This document shows, one piece after another, positions 1-6,426 of a DNA stretch of 6,838 nt. The DNA is from CAG-177 sp964587915. Its GTDB lineage: Bacteria; Bacillota; Clostridia; Oscillospirales; Acutalibacteraceae. Position 1 is the stretch's first letter. Each line of letters begins with the position of its first letter. The translations under genes and the position numbers were made by a program. Location: NCBI GenBank assembly GCA_964587915.1, contig CAZPMK010000051.1, positions 1 through 6,838 on the forward strand, given 5' to 3'. The notes under the pieces were generated by a model that was given only the letters and a program-made list of their open reading frames with translations, made no database searches and was not told the origin of the DNA.

Positions 1-86
1 TACGCACTATCCCTCCACCGCAAGCGGTCCCCCTCCCTTTAGGCAAGGGAGGCGAATTCGGCGTACCTTTCTGCGGAAATTCGGCT
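1..86. repeat. Right-hand end of dispersed hairpin repeat, partial
   Basis: Positions 1-55 are identical, base for base, to 6687-6741 in the same orientation. The shared part contains two hairpins: ACCGC-AA-GCGGT (17-28) and CCTCCCTT-TAGGC-AAGGGAGG (32-52). Beyond the identical block, 62-86 still aligns to 6749-6773 with 18 of 25 positions matching, mostly transitions, so the homology decays rather than stopping sharply. The left part of this copy lies outside the window. I see no gene in 1-204. Positions 87-137 hold no structure I can name. Confidence 0.9.
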
Positions 87-137
87 TTTGAAACCCTTCC
101 GTCGCTCCAAGGCGGTAGGAATACAATCCTGCAACGC

Positions 138-172
138 AAAACTGCCGCTGAGGTAAGCTCGGCGACAGTTTT
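138..172 (-). terminator. Terminator hairpin after lysC, probably bidirectional
   Basis: A 15-bp stem (arms 138-152 and 158-172) closes over the loop GTAAG, with one wobble and one mismatch on either strand. It begins 32 bases after the lysC stop codon. The arms end in AAAA and TTTT, so a U-tract follows the stem in both directions. The tract is TTTT then GCG on the minus strand and TTTTATTA on the plus strand. It would end the hom-lysC transcript and could also block rightward readthrough from outside the window. Confidence 0.7.
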
Positions 173-204
173 ATTACATATTTTATATATACATTATATA
201 TATG

Positions 205-681
205 TCAATTGAGGACGGGGATGAATGCGTTATGGACAGCTTCTACCGCCTTATCGGCATCTGCGGCATCAATAAGGACGGAGATTTTGATTTCGCTTGT
301 GGCGATCATCTGGATATTGATATCCGCCTCGAAAAGAGCCTCGAACATCTTTGCGGCGATACCGGGGTGAGATTCCATGCCTGCACCGACAACGGAAACC
401 TTTGCAACGCTCTCATCGCAGGTGATTTCAAGTCCGCTGAGCAGCTCGAGAGATTCGAGAACGGCAATTGCCTCGGCACTCTTTGCCTTGCTTGTGGTAA
501 AGGCGATATCCTTTGTATCACCTCTGCCGACGGATTGAAGGATGATATCCACGTTGATATCCTTTGCGGCAAGTTTTCCGAATATTTTATAAGCTATGCC
601 GGGAACGTTGGGAACTCCGATTATAGAAATTCTTGCGGCATCCGTGTCCTTGGTAACTCCTCTGACAAGCATTTTTTCCAT
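205..681 (-). CDS. lysC: Candidate aspartokinase beta (regulatory) subunit from internal in-frame start
   Basis: The ATG codon for Met246 of LysC (679-681) is preceded by AAGGAGG on the minus strand (690-696) with an 8-base spacer. Translation from here gives 158 residues containing both ACT domains and no kinase domain. In Bacillus subtilis aspartokinase II and Corynebacterium glutamicum LysC, an in-frame internal start at the equivalent place produces the beta subunit of an alpha2beta2 enzyme. The same arrangement is inferred here from the ribosome binding site, the position and the family. The codons for Lys-Glu-Val (241-243) supply the site, so the match could partly be a by-product of a conserved peptide. 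Met249 is a weaker alternative start. Confidence 0.6.
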   Translation of the reverse strand: MEKMLVRGVTKDTDAARISIIGVPNVPGIAYKIFGKLAAKDINVDIILQSVGRGDTKDIAFTTSKAKSAEAIAVLESLELLSGLEITCDESVAKVSVVGAGMESHPGIAAKMFEALFEADINIQMIATSEIKISVLIDAADADKAVEAVHNAFIPVLN

Positions 682-1416
682 GGTTGCGACCTCCTTAACG
701 ATGGTTCCGGGTGCTCTTACAAGACTTGACAGCACCTCGATTTTTACATTGTATTTCTTAGCCATTTCAACCGAGCGGTTGTTGAGTACCTGAGCGCCGA
801 GAGTGGCAAGCTCGAGCATTTCATCATAGGTTATCTCGCTGAGCTTTTTTGCACCCTTGACCTTTCGGGGGTCTGCGGTGTAAACGCCCTCAACATCGGT
901 ATATATCTGACAGCGATCGGCGTGCATTGAAGCGGCAATTGCAACAGCACTTGTGTCCGAGCCGCCTCTGCCCAGCGTGGTTATATCGTCATATTTATTG
1001 AGACCTTGGAAGCCCGCAACGACAACGATATTTTTCTTCGCTATCTCCATTTTGATTCTTTCGGCATTGACCTTTTTTATTCTTGCACTGCCGTAGACGG
1101 AATTTGTTGAAAAGCCCGCCTGCCAGCCGAGCAGGGAACAAACGGGGAAGCCGAGACTTTCAATCGCCATGGCAAGCAGAGAAATTGAAATCTGCTCGCC
1201 CGAAGAGAGAAGCATATCCATTTCTCTTTTTGAAGCCTTGGGATTTATCTCCCGAGCCTTTTCGATGAGATCATCGGTGGTGTCGCCCTGAGCCGAAACA
1301 ACAACAACTACGTCATTGCCCTGCTTGTAGGTATCCGTTACGATTTTCGCAACATTCATAACTCTTTCGGCATTGGCAACCGAGCTGCCGCCGAATTTCT
1401 GAACAATTAAAGACAT
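205..1416 (-). CDS. lysC: Aspartate kinase (aspartokinase), ACT-regulated
   Basis: This cytosolic enzyme phosphorylates L-aspartate with ATP to give 4-phospho-aspartate, the first step of lysine, threonine, methionine and diaminopimelate synthesis. The 403-residue length is typical of monofunctional aspartokinases. The amino-acid-kinase domain spans about residues 1-235: KFGGSS at 7-12, VSAQGDTTDDL at 40-50, SSGEQIS at 71-77, TLGRGGSDTSA at 147-157 and TDVEGVYTADPR at 173-184. Two ACT domains follow (about 262-338 and 339-403), with the hallmark ATSEIKISVLI at 372-382. Family knowledge suggests feedback by lysine, alone or with threonine; the effector cannot be read from sequence. The ATG at 1416 has GGAGG (1423-1427) six bases upstream. 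The gene starts 22 bases after the hom stop codon, so the two are very likely one operon. An internal start is annotated separately. Confidence 0.97.
   Translation of the reverse strand: MSLIVQKFGGSSVANAERVMNVAKIVTDTYKQGNDVVVVVSAQGDTTDDLIEKAREINPKASKREMDMLLSSGEQISISLLAMAIESLGFPVCSLLGWQAGFSTNSVYGSARIKKVNAERIKMEIAKKNIVVVAGFQGLNKYDDITTLGRGGSDTSAVAIAASMHADRCQIYTDVEGVYTADPRKVKGAKKLSEITYDEMLELATLGAQVLNNRSVEMAKKYNVKIEVLSSLVRAPGTIVKEVATMEKMLVRGVTKDTDAARISIIGVPNVPGIAYKIFGKLAAKDINVDIILQSVGRGDTKDIAFTTSKAKSAEAIAVLESLELLSGLEITCDESVAKVSVVGAGMESHPGIAAKMFEALFEADINIQMIATSEIKISVLIDAADADKAVEAVHNAFIPVLN
690..696 (-). promoter_or_regulatory. Internal Shine-Dalgarno site in lysC
   Basis: The minus strand reads AAGGAGG, then eight bases, then ATG at 681. 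This is a longer anti-16S match than the GGAGG used by lysC itself and lies at good spacing. It decides the start of the proposed beta subunit. Confidence 0.65.
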
Positions 1417-1422
1417 ATGGTA

Positions 1423-1427
1423 CCTCC
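1423..1427 (-). promoter_or_regulatory. Ribosome binding site of lysC
   Basis: GGAGG on the minus strand sits six bases before the ATG at 1416, inside the 22-base hom-lysC gap. It fixes the lysC start and shows independent translation within a shared message. Confidence 0.85.
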
Positions 1428-1438
1428 GTTATTCGCTA

Positions 1439-2677
1439 TCAATAATCGGTAATTCTTATGACCGACTTTACCTCGGAGCCGAGAAGTCGGAGCTTCTCTT
1501 CAAATTCGCCCTCGGAGAACGGCTTTGTTACAAATGCAACCTCGCCCTCGGGAGCATTGTCACGGGTGAGGGGTCGGATTTCGCCGAACTCTCTGCCCGC
1601 AAGAGCAAGCGTATTCGCCGCATTCTCGGTAAAGAGTCTTACATAAAATGAAGTGACGTTTTCAAGTCTGTCGGCAACATATTCGGAAACGCCGTCATGC
1701 CAGCCGAAGAATTTTTTACGCTCCATGTGCTTTGCACAGTCTATGACATCGGCAACAACGGCACTTGCGGTGGGCATTTTGCCCGCACCCTTACCGTAGA
1801 AAACAACGTCGCCTATCGCATCGCCTCTTACCAAAATGGCGTTGAAAACATCGTCAACCGATGCAAGCTGACTGTGCTGTTGAACGAATGCGGGTGATAC
1901 AAGAGCGGAAATCCTGCCGTCGCCGAGCTTTTTTGCTCTCGCAATGAGCTTTATCACGCCGCCCCACGAACGGGCATATTCAACATCTGCAAGGTCGATT
2001 TTTCTGATTCCCTCGGTGTATACGGATTCGGGATAAACATGCTTGCCGAAGCACAAGGCGGCAAGAATGCAAATCTTGCGGCAGGCGTCGATTCCGTCAA
2101 CGTCCGCAGACGGGTCACGCTCCGCATAGCCGTTTCTCTGAGCCAAAAACAGGGCATCCTCAAAGGTCATTCCGTCGGAAATCATCTTTGTAAGAATAAA
2201 ATTGGTCGTCCCGTTGAGTATACCGGCAATCTCGTCGATATCGTTCGCCGCAAGGCATTGGCTGATGGGTCTGATTATGGGGATTCCGCCGCCGACGCTC
2301 GCTTCAAAAAGGAAGTTTACGTTCTTCTCCTCGGCAAGCTCCAACAGCTCACAGCCCTTTACCGCAACAAGCTCCTTGTTCGACGTGACAACGCTCTTTC
2401 CCGCCTTGAGACAGGCGGTGACATATTCGTATGCGGGATGAAGTCCGCCCATTGTCTCAACGACAATCTTAACGCCGTCATCCTCTAAAATTTTTGCAAA
2501 ATCGGAAATTACAAGCTCCTCATTGGCATCACCGGGGAAGGTCCTGCGGTCAAGAATGTATTTAAGCTCGAGCTTGCTTTTGCATTTTTCCTCGATATGC
2601 TCATGGTTCTTGGCAAGCAGCTCGGCAACGCCCGAGCCGACAACGCCGTAGCCCATTACCGCAACATACATTTTCAT
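1439..2677 (-). CDS. hom: Homoserine dehydrogenase
   Basis: This cytosolic oxidoreductase reduces L-aspartate 4-semialdehyde to L-homoserine with NAD(P)H, the branch point toward threonine and methionine. The 412 residues show the nucleotide-binding motif GYGVVGSG at 9-16, TSNKELVA at 98-105, EASVGGGIPII at 125-135, GILNGTTNF at 152-160, and the catalytic block containing GYAERDP (183-189), Asp197 and Lys201. GKGAGKMPTASAVV follows at 295-308. A C-terminal ACT-like segment (about 343-412) is diverged: the usual D-x-P-G-V loop reads ENAANTL (351-357). I chose the ATG at 2677, because AAAGGA (2682-2687) lies just before it. An in-frame ATG at 2692 would leave no ribosome binding site, and one at 2671 is possible. 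It is the first gene of the hom-lysC operon. No T-box or lysine riboswitch is visible upstream. Confidence 0.96.
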   Translation of the reverse strand: MKMYVAVMGYGVVGSGVAELLAKNHEHIEEKCKSKLELKYILDRRTFPGDANEELVISDFAKILEDDGVKIVVETMGGLHPAYEYVTACLKAGKSVVTSNKELVAVKGCELLELAEEKNVNFLFEASVGGGIPIIRPISQCLAANDIDEIAGILNGTTNFILTKMISDGMTFEDALFLAQRNGYAERDPSADVDGIDACRKICILAALCFGKHVYPESVYTEGIRKIDLADVEYARSWGGVIKLIARAKKLGDGRISALVSPAFVQQHSQLASVDDVFNAILVRGDAIGDVVFYGKGAGKMPTASAVVADVIDCAKHMERKKFFGWHDGVSEYVADRLENVTSFYVRLFTENAANTLALAGREFGEIRPLTRDNAPEGEVAFVTKPFSEGEFEEKLRLLGSEVKSVIRITDY

Positions 2678-2681
2678 CGTT

Positions 2682-2687
2682 TCCTTT
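2682..2687 (-). promoter_or_regulatory. Ribosome binding site of hom, decides the start
   Basis: AAAGGA on the minus strand lies four bases before the ATG at 2677 and ten before the in-frame ATG at 2671. It lies inside the longer open frame that begins at 2692, so that upstream ATG is unlikely to be used. Confidence 0.7.
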
Positions 2688-2708
2688 CTCATTTATATGA
2701 ACGGATTT

Positions 2709-2736
2709 TTGTCAAGTGAATGCAATTGTATATAAT
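2709..2736 (+). promoter_or_regulatory. Candidate distal sigma-A promoter (P1) for the AI-2E transporter gene
   Basis: TTGTCA (2709-2714), a 16-base spacer and a perfect TATAAT (2731-2736) form a strong-looking sigma-A promoter on the plus strand. Transcription would begin near 2743 and give a leader of about 140 bases before the gene at 2885. The -10 overlaps the left arm of the dyad at 2732-2756. The region is very AT-rich, which raises the chance of a spurious match. Confidence 0.45.
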
Positions 2737-2756
2737 ATAACTAATGCTTATATTAT
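2732..2756. promoter_or_regulatory. AT-rich dyad, possible operator
   Basis: ATAATATAA (2732-2740) and TTATATTAT (2748-2756) are perfect 9-bp inverted arms around a 7-base centre. The dyad lies between the divergent hom and transporter genes and overlaps the -10 and likely start point of P1. It could be a repressor site or chance in AT-rich DNA. I found no confident promoter for hom on the minus strand here. Confidence 0.35.
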
Positions 2757-2828
2757 CATATATTTTCGTAATAATAAAGGGGTAAAAGAAAAATTTATTA
2801 ACTTTTTCGGAATTTCTTGCATTGAAGA

Positions 2829-2857
2829 TTGAACTTTTGTTGAAAATGGTGTAGAAT
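2829..2857 (+). promoter_or_regulatory. Proximal sigma-A promoter (P2) for the AI-2E transporter gene
   Basis: TTGAAC (2829-2834), a 17-base spacer and TAGAAT (2852-2857) match sigma-A consensus well at ideal spacing. The start point would fall near 2864, just before the ribosome binding site at 2872-2879, giving a short leader. Confidence 0.65.
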
Positions 2858-2871
2858 GGCTTCAGAAATAT

Positions 2872-2879
2872 AGGAGGTG
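2872..2879 (+). promoter_or_regulatory. Ribosome binding site of the AI-2E transporter gene
   Basis: AGGAGGTG is a full-length match to the 16S anti-Shine-Dalgarno, five bases before the ATG at 2885. It fixes the start. Confidence 0.85.
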
Positions 2880-2884
2880 TAGAA

Positions 2885-4120
2885 ATGTCAACCACCGAAA
2901 AAAGAAGAGCCGCGATAATAAATATAATATATTTTGCGATAATAATTTCCGTCTACTGCCTGTTTTTGAAGTATGCATTCGGAATTGTCGCCCCGTTCGT
3001 TTTTGCCTTTGCGATTGCAATGTTCCTGCAAAAGCCGATAAGAGTGATACACAAAAAGACGAAAATCAAAAAAGCGGTCATCGGCGTTGTTGCCGTAATT
3101 TTAATACTTTCGATTTTAATCAGCCTGCTTGTGCTCGTCGGCTACCGAATCGCCGTTGAATTCAAGGGCTTCGGGAATTACATCATGCAAAAAGCGGAGG
3201 ATTTGCCGAATCTCATTCGCTCCGCAGAGGCTTGGATAAACAATTCACTTCACTTCTTGCCCGACGGAATAGAAAAAACGGCTACGGATGCCGTCAGCGA
3301 TTTTGCGGATAAGCTCCTGCTTGCAACAAAGAACGAATCCGAAATTCAAGCGGGGCTTTCAAGCGGATTTGCCGATTTCGATTTGTCCGTTCTTGCAACT
3401 CCATTGGGCGGTCTGCTCTCAACGGCAAAGCAAATTCCCGCCATCGTTACCGCAACGCTCATAGGCATCATCGCCTGCTTCTTCATCACCTGCGATTATG
3501 ACAATTTCACCTCGATGATAAAACGCAATGTTTCCGAAAAGCATGAGCACGCTCTTGTCAGAACAAAGCACCTGCTTATTGACATTCTCGGAAAAATGTG
3601 TAAATCCTATTTAACAATAATGTTTGTCACGTTCTGCGAGGTTTCGATAGGTCTCAACCTGATGAAGCTCATCGGAGTTTACACGGGCGGATACATTCTC
3701 GTCATTGCAATTTGCACGGCTCTTGTCGATATTCTCCCCGTTTTCGGAACGGGCACGATCATGGTTCCGTGGGCTGTCATCAGTCTGTTCACGGGAAAAA
3801 CGGGTCTCGGAATCGGTCTGCTCGTGCTCTACGGAATAATCACCGTTATCCGTCAGATTCTCGAACCCCGTCTCGTTGCAATGAACGTTGATATGCCTCC
3901 GATAATCACTCTTGCGGGAATGTATATCGGTCTCCAGCTCTTCGGAGTGCTCGGTCTTTTCATCGTTCCCATCACCTTTGTTCTCGTTAAAGCACTCAAT
4001 AATGAGGGGATAATTCACCTCTACGGCAGGAAAAATACCCCCGATGACGGCTCGGATAATGACAAAAACGATAATTCCGGCTCCGCAGGTCATAATTTGG
4101 CACAGAAAAAGTGTGATTAG
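2885..4120 (+). CDS. AI-2E family (UPF0118) membrane transporter, YtvI-like
   Basis: This 411-residue protein is a polytopic inner-membrane protein of the AI-2E/UPF0118 family. Hydrophobic segments lie at about 12-30, 33-48, 65-88, 184-204, 240-260, 268-303 and 305-370. A soluble stretch of about 90 residues (92-183) separates the third and fourth segments, as usual in the family. The conserved block VDILPVFGTGTIMVPW (281-296) and RQILEPRL (323-330) resemble the sporulation protein YtvI more than the AI-2 exporter TqsA, so a role in sporulation is possible but unproven. The substrate cannot be inferred. A polar Asp/Asn/Ser/Gly-rich tail (383-411) extends past the last membrane segment. The gene is divergent from hom, with two candidate promoters and a strong ribosome binding site. 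The gene after it has its own promoter, so this one may be monocistronic. Confidence 0.88.
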   Translation: MSTTEKRRAAIINIIYFAIIISVYCLFLKYAFGIVAPFVFAFAIAMFLQKPIRVIHKKTKIKKAVIGVVAVILILSILISLLVLVGYRIAVEFKGFGNYIMQKAEDLPNLIRSAEAWINNSLHFLPDGIEKTATDAVSDFADKLLLATKNESEIQAGLSSGFADFDLSVLATPLGGLLSTAKQIPAIVTATLIGIIACFFITCDYDNFTSMIKRNVSEKHEHALVRTKHLLIDILGKMCKSYLTIMFVTFCEVSIGLNLMKLIGVYTGGYILVIAICTALVDILPVFGTGTIMVPWAVISLFTGKTGLGIGLLVLYGIITVIRQILEPRLVAMNVDMPPIITLAGMYIGLQLFGVLGLFIVPITFVLVKALNNEGIIHLYGRKNTPDDGSDNDKNDNSGSAGHNLAQKKCD

Positions 4121-4145
4121 TCAAGATTTTTTATAAAAAATCACA
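4112..4145 (+). other. AT-rich nested inverted repeats at the transporter stop codon
   Basis: Outer arms TGTGATT (4112-4118) and AATCACA (4139-4145) and inner arms GATTTTTT (4125-4132) and AAAAAATC (4135-4142) overlap and would compete. The first arm overlaps the end of the transporter gene. There is no GC-rich stem and the run after it is A-rich, so it is at best a weak terminator. It lies just before the promoter of the EF-G paralogue. Confidence 0.35.
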
Positions 4146-4153
4146 AAAAATTA

Positions 4154-4182
4154 TTGAAATGCTGATTCTTTTGTGCTACAAT
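4154..4182 (+). promoter_or_regulatory. Sigma-A promoter of the EF-G paralogue
   Basis: TTGAAA (4154-4159), a 17-base spacer and TACAAT (4177-4182) form a near-consensus promoter with an extended -10 TGC (4174-4176). Transcription would start at about 4189-4190. The leader of about 72 bases contains two short hairpins: GCGG/CCGC (4192-4204) and CCCGT/ACGGG (4221-4238). Confidence 0.75.
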
Positions 4183-4246
4183 ATTTTCAATGCGGTGCAT
4201 CCGCCGGATTAAAATTCTTTCCCGTTCCCACAGACGGGTTTATATT

Positions 4247-4253
4247 AAGGAGG
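4247..4253 (+). promoter_or_regulatory. Ribosome binding site selecting the TTG start at 4262
   Basis: AAGGAGG lies eight bases before the in-frame TTG at 4262. It falls inside the longer frame that opens at an ATG at 4190, which has no ribosome binding site and sits at the predicted transcription start. It therefore argues for the shorter protein. Confidence 0.8.
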
Positions 4254-4261
4254 CAGCTTTC

Positions 4262-6313
4262 TTGAAATCCTACAGTGCAAAAGACATCAGAAACATTGTT
4301 CTCGCCGGTCACAGCGGCAGAGGTAAAACCACGCTTGCAGAGGCAATGCTTTACATTTCAAATGCGACCGACAGACTCGGCAGAGTTGCAGACGGCAACA
4401 CCGTCCTCGACTTTGACCCCGAGGAAAAAAGACGCAAGACCTCAATTGCATCGGCAATTGCTTCTTTTGAATGGAAAAATACTAAAATAAATATAATCGA
4501 CACTCCGGGTCTTTTCGACTTTGCGGGCGGCATGAGCGAGGGCATTCGTGCGGCAGGTGCGGTTCTTATCGTTCTTGCTTCCGGTACTCCTCTTGACGTC
4601 GGTGCAGAAAAGGCATACAAGGCGGCAAGCGACAGAGGAATCAACAAGATGTTTGCCATTTCCCGTTGCGACGGCGAAAATGCTAACTTCTACAAGACCT
4701 TTGATTCACTTAAAGAAGAATACGGCAATAAGATTTGCCCCGTTGTTGTTCCCTATGTTGAGGGCGACAAGGTTGTTTCATACGTTGACTTCTCCCGTAA
4801 CGAGGCGTTCTCTTACAAGGACGGCAAGCGTTCCGACGCTCCGATGCCAGACGGTGATGACAGAATCGGCAGAATGAGAGATGCTTTCATCGAGGCTGTT
4901 GCCTGCACCGATGATGAGCTTATGGAAAAATTCTTCGAGGGCGTTGACCTTACCGATGATGAAATCGACAAGGGACTCAAGGCGGGCATTCTTGCCGGCG
5001 ACATTTGCCCCGTATACGCTTGCTCGGGCTATATGCTTGAAGCGGTTGACCTTATCAACAACAGTATCGTTCAGTCCGCTCCCGATGCGGCTTCCGTTGC
5101 TTCCGAGGGCGATTTGGCCTGCGACGAAAACGGACCTCTTGCGGCTATCTGCTTCAAGACCGTTGCCGACCCGTTCGTAGGAAAGATGTCATATTTCAAG
5201 GTTATTTCGGGCAAAATCACTCCCGACACTCCCGCTTACAATTCCCGTACCGGCGAAACCGAGAGAATGGGTAAAATAGTATTCCCCAAGGGCGGCAAGC
5301 AAGAGGATGCTTCCTGCATTCTTGCCGGCGATATCGGTATCGTAACAAAGCTCTCCGGCTTCAAGACGGGCGACACTCTCTGTGCTCCCAAGTCGGAAAT
5401 CGAGCTCAAAGGCGTTAATTTCCCGAAGCCCTGCCTTTCCATGGCTGTCAAGGCTCGCAAGAAGGGCGAGGAGGATAAGGTTGCCGCAGGCCTCAACAGA
5501 CTTGCAGAGGAAGACCTTACCATTTCATATTCAACCAATGTTGAAACCAAGGAGCAGATTCTCTCCGGTCTCGGCGAGCAGCACCTTGATTCCGTTGTTA
5601 CAAAGCTCAAAAACAAGTTCGGCGTTGAGGTTGACCTCTCCGTTCCCAAGGTTGCGTACAGAGAGACAATCAGCAAGACCGCATATGTTCAGGGCAGACA
5701 TAAGAAGCAGTCGGGCGGCAGCGGTCAGTTCGGCGATGTTTGGGTAAGATTTGAACATATCGAGGGCGACGGCTTTGAATTTGCTGAAGAGGTTGTCGGC
5801 GGCTCCGTTCCCAAAAACTTCTTCCCCGCCGTTGAAAAGGGTCTGCGTGAAGCTATTCTCAAGGGTCCTCTTGCAGGATATCCCGTTGTAGGACTCAAGG
5901 CCACTCTTTGCGACGGCTCGTCTCACCCCGTTGACTCCAACGAAATGGCATTCAAAACTGCTGCAAAGATTGCATACAAGAACGGTATGCCCCTTGCAAA
6001 TCCCAAGCTCCTTGAGCCTTACGGTGCTCTGAAGGCTTATATGCCCGGCGACAATCTCGGCGATATCATGGGCGATATCACCAAGAGACGCGGCAGAGTT
6101 CTCGGCATGGGTCCCTGTGAGGACGACCCCAAAATGCAGGAGCTTGTTGCGGAAGTTCCCATGGCGGAAATGGGCGATTTTGCTACGGTTCTTCGTTCCG
6201 TTACCGTCGGCAGAGGCTATTTCTCATTCGTATTTGACCACTATGAAGCGGCTCCCGAAAACGTCGCTCAGAAGGTCATCGAGGAAGCTAAGGCTGCCGC
6301 TGAGGACGAATAA
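4262..6313 (+). CDS. fusA: Elongation factor G paralogue (EF-G2-like GTPase)
   Basis: This is a 683-residue five-domain translational GTPase of the EF-G family; the symbol is family-level only. From the TTG start, the P-loop GHSGRGKTT is at 16-24, switch I RRKTSI at 57-62, and G3 DTPGL at 80-84, where canonical EF-G has His after DTPG. G4 is SRCD (134-137) instead of NKxD, and G5 is CSG (254-256) instead of SA-type. Domain II covers about 294-376. Domain III contains SGLGEQHLD (435-443). Domain IV keeps both tip loops: HKKQSGGSGQFGDV (480-493) and DGSSHPVDSNEMAF (551-564), with the decoding-site His555. Domain V covers about 580-666. The start fits homologues that begin MKSY..IRN and the AAGGAGG site. 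No rpsL, rpsG or tuf lies nearby, so this is a paralogue rather than the housekeeping copy. Its cellular role is unknown. Confidence 0.9.
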   Translation: MKSYSAKDIRNIVLAGHSGRGKTTLAEAMLYISNATDRLGRVADGNTVLDFDPEEKRRKTSIASAIASFEWKNTKINIIDTPGLFDFAGGMSEGIRAAGAVLIVLASGTPLDVGAEKAYKAASDRGINKMFAISRCDGENANFYKTFDSLKEEYGNKICPVVVPYVEGDKVVSYVDFSRNEAFSYKDGKRSDAPMPDGDDRIGRMRDAFIEAVACTDDELMEKFFEGVDLTDDEIDKGLKAGILAGDICPVYACSGYMLEAVDLINNSIVQSAPDAASVASEGDLACDENGPLAAICFKTVADPFVGKMSYFKVISGKITPDTPAYNSRTGETERMGKIVFPKGGKQEDASCILAGDIGIVTKLSGFKTGDTLCAPKSEIELKGVNFPKPCLSMAVKARKKGEEDKVAAGLNRLAEEDLTISYSTNVETKEQILSGLGEQHLDSVVTKLKNKFGVEVDLSVPKVAYRETISKTAYVQGRHKKQSGGSGQFGDVWVRFEHIEGDGFEFAEEVVGGSVPKNFFPAVEKGLREAILKGPLAGYPVVGLKATLCDGSSHPVDSNEMAFKTAAKIAYKNGMPLANPKLLEPYGALKAYMPGDNLGDIMGDITKRRGRVLGMGPCEDDPKMQELVAEVPMAEMGDFATVLRSVTVGRGYFSFVFDHYEAAPENVAQKVIEEAKAAAEDE

Positions 6314-6385
6314 TTCTCTTGTACGGTTCTTCACTCCGCCACTAAATAAGACTATTCCTAAAATACGTTTTTTCATAATCCTCTT

Positions 6386-6419
6386 GAGGATCGGGTGCGG
6401 CTCGCCGTGCCCGATTCTC
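6386..6419 (+). terminator. Candidate terminator after the EF-G paralogue
   Basis: A GC-rich 15-bp stem (6386-6400 with 6405-6419, including three G-U pairs) closes over the tetraloop CTCG. It starts 72 bases after the stop codon. The following run is only ATTTTCGTT, so the U-tract is weak. On the minus strand no U-run follows, so the plus direction is favoured. Confidence 0.55.
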
Positions 6420-6426
6420 ATTTTCG

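Noticed and set aside
202..729. A 175-codon plus-strand open frame across the 3' part of lysC
   Set aside because: It is antisense to the ACT region of a clear aspartate kinase, has no ribosome binding site, and its Cys/Gly/Asp-rich composition is what antisense reading of this codon usage gives.
2687..2715. TTGACA on the minus strand upstream of hom as a -35 box
   Set aside because: At normal spacing the -10 would be ATGAGA, lying on the ribosome binding site region. The ATATAA further upstream is only 11 bases away, too close.
2678..2884. Lysine riboswitch or T-box leader controlling hom-lysC
   Set aside because: The stretch before hom is short, AT-rich and lacks GC-rich stems, a T-box motif or a terminator hairpin.
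3611..4093. A 160-codon minus-strand open frame opposite the transporter
   Set aside because: It is a shadow of a well-supported membrane protein gene. The charged composition mirrors hydrophobic codons on the other strand, and no start signal is seen.
4125..4142. Intrinsic terminator of the transporter gene
   Set aside because: The stem is almost all A-T pairs with a two-base loop and no following U-run, so I keep it only as an inverted repeat.
6224..6421. A minus-strand open frame beginning MRIGHG, reminiscent of the IspF N-terminus
   Set aside because: The similarity ends after six residues, the frame overlaps the EF-G terminator stem and gene end, and nothing IspF-like follows. An internal MKKRILGIVLF start looks signal-like but leads to no plausible protein.
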